Shown here one piece after another: positions 1-5,831 of a stretch of DNA of 9,320 nucleotides. Location: contig DGRT01000031.1 in the NCBI GenBank assembly GCA_002391105.1, forward strand, positions 1-9,320. Reading direction: 5' to 3'. The position numbers and the translations under genes were made by a program. This DNA comes from Lachnospiraceae bacterium UBA4381 (GTDB taxonomy: Bacteria; Bacillota; Clostridia; Lachnospirales; Lachnospiraceae). How positions within the stretch are numbered: the stretch's first letter is position 1; every line of letters begins with the position of its first letter. A model generated the notes under the pieces. It was not told the origin of the DNA, made no database searches, and saw only the letters and a list, made by a program, of their open reading frames with translations.

Positions 1-615
1 GGTGGTGACGGCGGTACCTATGATATAGGTTTCCAGTCTCTTTCAGGAGCTATGGAACGTGGACATGATATGGTATATGTATGCTACGATAATGGTGCTT
101 ACATGAATACAGGTATCCAGAGATCCTCTGCTACACCTAGATTTGCAGATACAACTACCACACCTGTCGGTAAGGTCAGCACAGGTAAGGTTCAGTCACG
201 TAAGGATCTTGCTGCTATCATGGCTGCTCACAATATTCCTTATGTTGGACAGTCAACCTTTACATCAGGTATGAAGGATCTTTATGAGAAGGCGGAAAAG
301 GCTATCTATACGCCGGGCGCTGCATTCTTAAATGTTATGGCTCCATGTCCAAGAGGCTGGAGATTTGATGCGGCTGATATGGCAAAGATCTGTAAGCTGG
401 CTGTTGATACCTGCTACTGGCCTCTCTTTGAGGTAATAGATGGCAAGTGGATTCTCAGCTACAAGCCTAAGAACAAGCTCCCTATAGAGGATTTCCTGAA
501 GGAACAGGGAAGATTCAAGCATCTGTTTAAACCGGGTAATGAAGGACTGATTGAAGAGTTCCAGGCGGAGATAGACAGAAGATGGGATGAGCTTTTGAAG
601 AAGTGTGAAGCATAG
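1..615 (+). CDS. porB: Pyruvate/2-oxoacid:ferredoxin oxidoreductase, beta (TPP) subunit, 3' part
   Basis: The gene is open at the left window edge; 204 codons are visible before TAG, and the ATG at 52 is internal. The visible part begins inside the thiamine-diphosphate site: a GDGG motif (visible residues 2-5) followed about 27 residues later by YDNGAYMNTG, the usual GDG...N diphosphate/Mg2+ motif of PorB-type subunits. It continues with the family-typical stretches TPVGKV and APCPRGW. The family oxidises pyruvate or a related 2-oxoacid with CoA to acyl-CoA and CO2 in the cytoplasm, reducing ferredoxin. PorB proteins are normally about 310-330 residues, so roughly the N-terminal third is missing, including the expected N-terminal cluster cysteines. 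The partner subunits should lie upstream, outside the window. Pyruvate is the likeliest substrate; a 2-ketoisovalerate-type enzyme cannot be excluded from this fragment. Confidence 0.88.
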   Translation, partial: GGDGGTYDIGFQSLSGAMERGHDMVYVCYDNGAYMNTGIQRSSATPRFADTTTTPVGKVSTGKVQSRKDLAAIMAAHNIPYVGQSTFTSGMKDLYEKAEKAIYTPGAAFLNVMAPCPRGWRFDAADMAKICKLAVDTCYWPLFEVIDGKWILSYKPKNKLPIEDFLKEQGRFKHLFKPGNEGLIEEFQAEIDRRWDELLKKCEA

Positions 616-654
616 TTACTAATAATTCTTCGGTTTAATGACGGATAGCATGAA

Positions 655-690
655 CCTGTTTGATTATATTACTCCTGTTTGATCATATTA
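655..690 (+). repeat. 17-bp tandem direct repeat upstream of the Ca2+ ATPase
   Basis: CCTGTTTGATTATATTA (655-671) is repeated as CCTGTTTGATCATATTA (674-690), with 16 of 17 bases identical and a period of 19 bp. The repeat lies in the 93-bp gap after porB and ends six bases before the GAGGA ribosome binding site of the ATPase. Each copy contains a TATATT/CATATT -10-like hexamer, but I found no convincing -35 at proper spacing. It may be a duplicated operator or promoter segment; function is inference. Confidence 0.6.
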
Positions 691-708
691 CCAATGAGGA
701 TTAAGAAA

Positions 709-3456
709 ATGAAGTATTATCTGGAAGATATAGAATCCGTCCTTAAGGAAAAGGATTCCAACAGACTTGGACTAAAGGAAGAGGAAGCTGCAAAAAGACT
801 TGGAGAAATAGGTCCAAACAAGCTTGTCGAGAAAGAAAAGGAAAGCATATTTAAGAAGTTCCTTAATGAGATCTGCGAGCCTATGACTATAGTGCTTATA
901 ATCGCAGCCATTATATCTGCTATAACAGCAGTATTTTCACATGAAGGCTTTGCGGATGTATTTATTATCCTTGCGGTAGTTATAGTAAATGCAATTCTCG
1001 GAGTATATCAGGAGTCAAAGGCTGAGTCTGCAATAGCTGCCTTGCAGGAGATAGCTGCGGCAACCTCTAAGGTTATACGTGGCGGCGAGGTAAAGGTTAT
1101 AGCTTCGGCAGAGCTGGTTCCCGGTGATATCATTACACTTGAAGCCGGCGATGCTGTGCCTGCTGATTGTCGTATCATAGAAGCTGCATCTCTTAAGGTT
1201 GAGGAAGCAGCGCTTACCGGTGAATCTGTTCCCTCAGAGAAAACCTCTGACACTCTTTCTACCGGCGGTGCATCTGATGTTCCGCTTGGAGACAGGGCAA
1301 ATATGATATACATGGGTTCTTCTGTTCAGTATGGCCGTTGTAAGGCTGTGGTTACAGATACAGGAATGGGAACTGAGATGGGCAAGATAGCCGATCAGCT
1401 TTCCCAGGCTTCAGATGAAGAGACTCCTCTTCAGATAAAGCTGACAGAGCTTTCCAAGATTCTTTCGGTTATGGTACTTATTATATGTGCTGTAATATTT
1501 GCTATTAATATAATCAGAAATCTGGTAACAGGTCAGGGACTGGGCGGCGAATTCTTTATCAATACATTTATGATCGCTATATCCCTTGCAGTTGCAGCTA
1601 TACCTGAGGGGCTTGCGGCGGTTGTTACGGTTCTTCTTTCGATAGGTGTTACCCATATGTCTAAGAATAACGCCATCATCAGAAGACTGACCGCGGTAGA
1701 AACTCTTGGATGTACCCAGATAATTTGTTCTGATAAGACCGGTACACTTACACAGAATAAGATGACGGTTGTAGAGCATGTAACAATAACAGATGGAAGT
1801 GTCGAGGTTGATAAGGATGCTGATGGAAAGCTGCTTCCTGATGATAAGCTTTCTGAGGATGGAAGAGTTCTGATACTTGGTATGGCTCTCTGCTCAGATG
1901 CTGAGTGGGAGACAGACAAGGCTGTTGGTGAGGCTACAGAATGTGCGCTTGTTACTGATGCAGCTAAGAATTCCATGGAGAAGCCAAAGCTGAAGGAAGC
2001 TTATAATAGAGTGGGTGAAGCTCCGTTTGATTCTCTTAGAAAGATGATGACTACCATCCACGAGGATCCAACCGGTGGATTTATACAGTTTACAAAGGGC
2101 GCTCCTGACTGTGTACTAAGCTGCTGCGGATATTATCTTATGGATGGTAAGATCCATGAGATGACCTCTGAAGTTATGAACAGAATCAAGACTGCTAATA
2201 AGGGCATGGCTGACAGAGCTCTCAGAGTACTTGCTCTGGGTTATCGTAAGTATGACAGTCTTACAGATGAGCTGACAGGAAGTGTTGCTCCTGAAGCGGT
2301 GGAAAAGGATCTCATTTATGTAGGTCTTTCGGGAATGATCGATCCTATCAGACCTGAGGTAAAGGTTGCGATAGGAGAGTGCCGTAAGGCAGGTATAAGA
2401 CCTGTTATGATAACAGGTGACCACAGGGATACAGCAGTAGCTATAGCCAAGGAGCTTGGTATCCTGGATGGTACAGATGAAAATGGAAAGGCAGTTACCT
2501 ACGAAGCTATTACGGGTGCAGAGCTTGAAGAGCTGTCCGATGAATACTTCATGGAGCATGTTGGAGACTACTCAGTATATGCAAGAGTTCAGCCTGAACA
2601 CAAGGTTCGTATCGTAAATGCGTGGAGAAATAAAGGCAAGGTAACAGCCATGACAGGTGACGGAGTAAATGATGCTCCATCCATCAAGTCTGCGGATATC
2701 GGTGTTGGTATGGGTATAACCGGTACTGATGTAACCAAGAATGTGGCTGATATGATTCTGACGGATGATAACTTCGCTACTATAGTTTCTGCAGTAGCAG
2801 AGGGACGTCGTATATATGATAATATCAGAAAGGCTATACAGTTCCTGCTTTCATCAAATCTGGCAGAGGTTATCGCTATATTTATAGCCACCATTTTGAA
2901 CTTTACTATACTTAAGCCGGCACATCTTCTGTGGATCAACCTGATCACAGACTGTTTCCCTGCTATCGGACTTGGTATGGAGGAGGCAGAGGCTGATACT
3001 ATGACTCAGGCTCCTCGTAATAAAACAGATGGTATCTTCTCAGGTGGTCTTGGATTCGATGTTGTATTCCAGGGATTTATTATAGCCGTTCTTACAGTTA
3101 TTTCATACATCGTTGGACATTATATAGAAACAGGAAGCTGGGCAGTAGAGACTTCGGCAGATGGTATGACCATGGCTTTCCTGACACTTTCACTTATGGA
3201 GGTATTCCACAGCTTCAACCTTCGTTCCAGAAGAGCTTCAGTCTTCTCACTTAAGAAGCAGAATAAAACACTGTGGATAACACTGGCAGTATCACTTATA
3301 CTTACTATTTCGATACTGTATATACCGGCTCTCAGGAATCTGTTCTCCTTCAGTTTCATAAGTCTGAAGGAATTCGGTATTGCGGTTGGAATAGCTATAC
3401 TCATTATACCTATTATAGAGATAACAAAGCTTATACAGAGAAGCATTAAAAAGTAA
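709..3456 (+). CDS. Calcium-translocating P-type ATPase (P2 type, SERCA/PMCA-like)
   Basis: This is a membrane pump that hydrolyses ATP to export cations, most probably Ca2+. I choose ATG 709 (915 aa) because GAGGA at 696-700 sits 8 nt upstream; TTG 679 and ATG 694 are also in frame but have no comparable site. In order: cation-ATPase N-terminal domain (about 5-60), M1-M2 (about 60-100), actuator domain with TGES (170-173), M3-M4 with PEGL (Glu300), phosphorylation site DKTGT (Asp342), nucleotide-binding KGAPD (Lys463), hinge TGDGVNDAP (649-657), and M5-M10 (about 705-906). By motif alignment with SERCA, Asn717 and Glu720 in M5, Asn744, Thr747 and Asp748 in M6, and Glu831 in M8 occupy the Ca2+-ligand positions, so both calcium sites look intact. 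It is probably transcribed alone or with read-through from porB, and it ends at a strong terminator. Ion specificity is inferred from these ligands. Confidence 0.93.
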   Translation: MKYYLEDIESVLKEKDSNRLGLKEEEAAKRLGEIGPNKLVEKEKESIFKKFLNEICEPMTIVLIIAAIISAITAVFSHEGFADVFIILAVVIVNAILGVYQESKAESAIAALQEIAAATSKVIRGGEVKVIASAELVPGDIITLEAGDAVPADCRIIEAASLKVEEAALTGESVPSEKTSDTLSTGGASDVPLGDRANMIYMGSSVQYGRCKAVVTDTGMGTEMGKIADQLSQASDEETPLQIKLTELSKILSVMVLIICAVIFAINIIRNLVTGQGLGGEFFINTFMIAISLAVAAIPEGLAAVVTVLLSIGVTHMSKNNAIIRRLTAVETLGCTQIICSDKTGTLTQNKMTVVEHVTITDGSVEVDKDADGKLLPDDKLSEDGRVLILGMALCSDAEWETDKAVGEATECALVTDAAKNSMEKPKLKEAYNRVGEAPFDSLRKMMTTIHEDPTGGFIQFTKGAPDCVLSCCGYYLMDGKIHEMTSEVMNRIKTANKGMADRALRVLALGYRKYDSLTDELTGSVAPEAVEKDLIYVGLSGMIDPIRPEVKVAIGECRKAGIRPVMITGDHRDTAVAIAKELGILDGTDENGKAVTYEAITGAELEELSDEYFMEHVGDYSVYARVQPEHKVRIVNAWRNKGKVTAMTGDGVNDAPSIKSADIGVGMGITGTDVTKNVADMILTDDNFATIVSAVAEGRRIYDNIRKAIQFLLSSNLAEVIAIFIATILNFTILKPAHLLWINLITDCFPAIGLGMEEAEADTMTQAPRNKTDGIFSGGLGFDVVFQGFIIAVLTVISYIVGHYIETGSWAVETSADGMTMAFLTLSLMEVFHSFNLRSRRASVFSLKKQNKTLWITLAVSLILTISILYIPALRNLFSFSFISLKEFGIAVGIAILIIPIIEITKLIQRSIKK

Positions 3457-3458
3457 TT

Positions 3459-3502
3459 AAAAAGTCAGATGATGGTTGATATATCCATTCATCTGACTTT
3501 TT
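3459..3502. terminator. Bidirectional intrinsic terminator between the Ca2+ ATPase and surE
   Basis: The hairpin has a 14-bp perfect stem, 3459-3472 paired with 3489-3502, whose core is GTCAGATGA/TCATCTGAC. An inner TGG/CCA extension (3473-3475 with 3485-3487) is offset by one bulged base. The stem base is A5 on the left and T5 on the right, so each strand has a U-run after the hairpin. It starts two bases after the ATPase stop and lies in the convergent gap, so it probably ends transcripts from both sides. Confidence 0.85.
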
Positions 3503-3505
3503 TAT

Positions 3506-3577
3506 GTGACAGGGTGCCTGGTGACAAGGTGCCTGTCCCCCTGTCACTTGGTGACAAGGTGCCTGTCCCCCTGTCAC
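3506..3577. repeat. Tandem REP-like palindromic repeat (two full copies plus one partial)
   Basis: Two identical 27-bp units (3521-3547 and 3551-3577) are separated by TTG, giving a period of 30. They are preceded by a partial unit at 3506-3520 that differs at one base (GTGACAGGG instead of GTGACAAGG). Each unit begins GTGACA and ends TGTCAC, so each can fold into a stem. The left arm of the partial unit, GTGACAGGG (3506-3514), is perfectly complementary to CCCTGTCAC at 3539-3547. The GC-rich content differs from the AT-rich surroundings. The layout resembles REP/palindromic intergenic elements mobilised in trans by IS200-like RAYT transposases; no such transposase is in this window, so that assignment is inference. 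Confidence 0.75.
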
Positions 3578-3578
3578 A

Positions 3579-4295
3579 TTATGAGATGTTTCGTACAACT
3601 CCGATAGAGATGTAGTTATCCATAAGTGCTTTCATATCGGTTTCTTCCTCAGGCTGGGGACTAAAGTGACCCTGAACCATTACCTTATAGCCGCCCTCCG
3701 GAAGCTTTTCGGTTTTGTTGTAGCTGTCCTTATAGAACATTCCTCTGGAGACCTTTCGGTTTCCGAGTATTCCCCTGCACTCTTCAAGTGTGCACTCCGG
3801 GAAGTTGACATTCCATATCAGTCCATAGTCCAGCTCTGTATCTATTATTTTTGGCAGAATCTCCGGCAGATACTTATCAGTAACTACATGTGTTCCGTTG
3901 TAACCCTCGGAAAATGCTATGGAAAGGCATCCCTGAAAGGCTCCCTCAAAGGCTGCTCCGGCGGTGCCGGAATATTGCAGGTCTGTTGCTACATTATAGC
4001 CGTTATTGATTCCGGACAGAACTATATCGGGCCGTGCGGGCATGATACCGACTGCCCCTACACGGACACAGTCGGCTGGAGTTCCGGAGCAGGAGTATGC
4101 TTCAACTCCCGGAATCTGTATATCATAAGGTCTGATCTCTATCTCTTTATGTAATGTAATACAGTGGGCTGTGGCGCTTCTTTGCCCGTCAGGGGCTACT
4201 ACCCATATCTGCCCATATGGCAGCGCGGCCTTTACCAGTCTTATCAGACCATCTGAATCAATTCCGTCATCGTTTGTGATAAGTATTTTCTTCAT
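3579..4295 (-). CDS. surE: 5'/3'-nucleotidase SurE
   Basis: SurE is a metal-dependent cytoplasmic phosphatase that removes phosphate from 5'- and 3'-nucleoside monophosphates and, in some members, short polyphosphate. The 238 residues match the family's usual length of about 250. The N-terminal TNDDG motif supplies the metal ligands Asp9 and Asp10. Ser40 lies in GQRSA and Asn97 in SGINNGYN, at the usual ligand positions, and the family signatures SGTPADCV (70-77) and YSGTAGAA (108-115) are present. The start is supported by GGAG on the minus strand (4301-4304), 5 nt upstream. It lies 69 bp downstream of the aldo/keto reductase on the same strand with no hairpin between them, so co-transcription is likely. 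The stop codon is one base from the REP-like repeat, and the hairpin beyond that repeat probably terminates its message. Confidence 0.95.
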   Translation of the reverse strand: MKKILITNDDGIDSDGLIRLVKAALPYGQIWVVAPDGQRSATAHCITLHKEIEIRPYDIQIPGVEAYSCSGTPADCVRVGAVGIMPARPDIVLSGINNGYNVATDLQYSGTAGAAFEGAFQGCLSIAFSEGYNGTHVVTDKYLPEILPKIIDTELDYGLIWNVNFPECTLEECRGILGNRKVSRGMFYKDSYNKTEKLPEGGYKVMVQGHFSPQPEEETDMKALMDNYISIGVVRNIS

Positions 4296-4364
4296 GTGTT
4301 CTCCGTAAAATTTCTATAATTACGCTTTAATTTGCAAAAACGTTACCTGAGCTTTGAACTTTGT

Positions 4365-5483
4365 TTACTCGAATTTGTCAGCTACAAGCTTTAGGTTTTC
4401 GATAATAGGAAGGTGCTGAGGACATACGCCCTCGCACTGTCCGCAGGCTATACATTCACTCGCTTTTCCGAACTCCTTTGTAAGATTATCGTAATATTCA
4501 CCCTGAGGTGTCCAGCCCTTGGATTCAACCTCCTGCATTTCTGCATTATATAATGAGAAATATCTTGGTATGTTGATGTTCATCGGACATCCCGGTGCAC
4601 AATAAGCGCATCCGGTACAAGGGATGGCAATGTTTCCGTTGATTATATCAGTGGCATTTTTGATAAGCAGCTTCTCTTCGTCATTAACAGGTTTAAAGTC
4701 CATCATGTAGGAGGTATTATCCTCTACCTGACTGATGCTGCTCATTCCGCTGAGTACCATGAATACGTTATCGAGACTAGCGGCAAATCTTATAGCCCAT
4801 GAAGGGATAGAGGCGGACTTGTTATAAGCCTTGAAAAGTGTTTCAACCTCCTCCGGTACATTTGCCAGAGTTCCGCCCTTAACCGGCTCCATTACTATAA
4901 CCGGCTTTCCGTGTCTGGTTGCTGTTTCGTAACACTCTCTTGAACGTACCCCCTTGCTTTCCCAGTCAAGATAATTGATCTGGAGCTGAACATATTCAAT
5001 CTCCGGATGATCAGTAAGTACCTTGTCCAGAAGCTCCGGACCATCATGGAAGGAAAAGCCGATATGTTTTACATCGCCGGAGGCCTTTTTAGCCTGAAGC
5101 CAGCTCCAGCAGTCCAGCCTGTCATAGACTTCCACCGAGTGGGAATTAACATCGTGAAGCCAGTAATAATCGAAATAATCAAGTCCGGTTTTAGAACGCT
5201 GTGTATTAAATATCTTATCTCTGTCATCCTTTGAATTAATAAAGCCAGAATGAAGCTTGGTGGTAAGCGTGAAGCTGTCGCGGTTATGTCTGGTAGTAAG
5301 AATATCCTTAACAGCATCCTCGCTTTTAAAATTACAGTACATCCAGGCTGTATCAAAATACGTGAAGCCTCTGTCCAGAAAAATGTCAACCATTTTACAG
5401 GTCTGCTCAATATCTACCTTGCCCGCATCTGAAGGATCCAGAGAAGGAAGTCTCATCAGACCAAAGCCCAGTTTTTTACCCAT
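4365..5483 (-). CDS. Aldo/keto reductase with C-terminal 2x[4Fe-4S] ferredoxin domain
   Basis: The 372 residues form two modules. Residues 1 to about 280 are an aldo/keto reductase TIM barrel, starting with the usual short strand (LGFGLMRLP) and carrying the catalytic tetrad positions Asp44, Tyr49 (FDTAWMY), Lys76 (TTKLH) and His110 (YYWLHD). Residues 285-372 are a ferredoxin-like tail with two CxxCxxCxxxCP motifs: Cys289/292/295/299 and Cys344/347/350/354. This architecture is a known family of clostridial and other anaerobe reductases. It suggests that NAD(P)H-linked carbonyl reduction is coupled to iron-sulfur electron transfer; the substrate is unknown. The start is fixed by a near-perfect AAAGGAGGT site (minus strand, 5491-5499) 7 nt before ATG. 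It is divergent from the hydratase and precedes surE. The family is clear; the specific reaction is not. Confidence 0.92.
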   Translation of the reverse strand: MGKKLGFGLMRLPSLDPSDAGKVDIEQTCKMVDIFLDRGFTYFDTAWMYCNFKSEDAVKDILTTRHNRDSFTLTTKLHSGFINSKDDRDKIFNTQRSKTGLDYFDYYWLHDVNSHSVEVYDRLDCWSWLQAKKASGDVKHIGFSFHDGPELLDKVLTDHPEIEYVQLQINYLDWESKGVRSRECYETATRHGKPVIVMEPVKGGTLANVPEEVETLFKAYNKSASIPSWAIRFAASLDNVFMVLSGMSSISQVEDNTSYMMDFKPVNDEEKLLIKNATDIINGNIAIPCTGCAYCAPGCPMNINIPRYFSLYNAEMQEVESKGWTPQGEYYDNLTKEFGKASECIACGQCEGVCPQHLPIIENLKLVADKFE

Positions 5484-5573
5484 AATTGTAACCTCCTTTG
5501 ATAATTAAATCCGTACTTTGCCGATGGTTTGATTTTAACATAAAAAAGAAACTAAACAAAGCTTCTTGCTGTA

Positions 5574-5579
5574 ATTATA
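5574..5579 (-). promoter_or_regulatory. Possible -10 box for the aldo/keto reductase-surE unit
   Basis: The minus strand reads a perfect TATAAT here, about 90 bp upstream of the reductase start. The nearest -35-like hexamer, TTGAGA (minus strand, 5602-5607), is 22 bp away, which is longer than the usual 16-18. The call therefore rests on the -10 box and its position alone. Confidence 0.3.
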
Positions 5580-5591
5580 TTACTTTTTTTC

Positions 5592-5620
5592 TTCTCATTA
5601 TTCTCAAATAATGATAGAAT
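5592..5620 (+). promoter_or_regulatory. Predicted sigma-A promoter (extended -10) for the hydratase
   Basis: TTCTCA (5592-5597, 4 of 6 matches to TTGACA) is followed after 17 bp by TAGAAT (5615-5620, 5 of 6 matches to TATAAT). TG at 5612-5613 is placed exactly as in an extended -10. Transcription would start near 5627 and leave a leader of about 205 nt before the hydratase. Confidence 0.5.
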
Positions 5621-5646
5621 AGGTAACGATTGCATAGCATAGATAA

Positions 5647-5766
5647 TCAGACGGAAATTGTCTGGTGCATCGTAAACCGGTCTGTCAGGTTAAGCGGGCA
5701 GGCATCTGGTCCGGTTATTTAAGAATCGATGTACCGTGTAACAGCCTGCTGCATGAACGGTGCCGG
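5647..5766 (+). ncRNA. Candidate structured leader RNA (cis-regulatory) of the hydratase, no known class recognised
   Basis: Most of the divergent gap not occupied by promoters is a moderately GC-rich stretch with several complementary segments. CAGAC (5648-5652) pairs with GTCTG (5660-5664). TGCATCG (5666-5672) pairs with CGATGTA (5727-5733, one G-U) and encloses AACCGG/CCGGTT (5675-5680 with 5711-5716). ACCGT (5733-5737) pairs with ACGGT (5757-5761). GCAGGC (5698-5703), inside the first large loop, is perfectly complementary to GCCTGC (5744-5749) in the second loop, so a kissing interaction is possible. No U-run terminator follows, so any control would more likely be translational or by stability. 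I compared it with T-box, cobalamin, ZTP and tRNA signatures from memory and none fits. The pairings are visible; the regulatory role is inference. Confidence 0.4.
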
Positions 5767-5792
5767 ATCTGATATCTGTCTGCTTTGCCGGG

Positions 5793-5818
5793 AATAATAA
5801 TTAGTAAATAATAATTAG
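5793..5818 (+). repeat. 12-bp perfect direct repeat before the hydratase ribosome binding site
   Basis: AATAATAATTAG occurs at 5793-5804 and again at 5807-5818 with a period of 14. The second copy runs into the AGGAGG site (5817-5822). The AT-rich, unstructured sequence would keep the ribosome binding site open; it could also simply be a small local duplication. Confidence 0.5.
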
Positions 5819-5831
5819 GAGGATTTATCAT

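Noticed and set aside
1008..1976. Long open frames on the minus strand inside the Ca2+ ATPase gene
   Set aside because: They lie opposite a clearly coding frame with full family motifs, have low-complexity Ser/Ala-rich or Tyr/Cys-rich translations and no ribosome binding sites.
3506..3577. CRISPR-like appearance of the tandem repeats
   Set aside because: The units are separated by only three bases, so there are no spacers, and no cas genes are present.
3666..4154. Plus-strand open frame of 162 codons opposite surE
   Set aside because: It is the antisense shadow of surE, which has all its catalytic motifs; the translation shows no recognisable domain.
5007..5508. Several short open frames on both strands overlapping the aldo/keto reductase start and its upstream region
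   Set aside because: The reductase frame has a near-consensus ribosome binding site and family motifs; the alternatives have neither.
5644..5766. Known riboswitch, T-box or tRNA-like element
   Set aside because: The conserved T-box, cobalamin and ZTP cores and the tRNA T-loop pattern are absent; I kept it only as an unclassified structured leader.
5729..5797. Small ORF of 22 codons (ATG 5729, in-frame ATG 5753, TAA 5795) in the hydratase leader, a possible leader peptide
   Set aside because: No ribosome binding site precedes either ATG, it overlaps the predicted stems, and its composition shows no run of regulatory codons.
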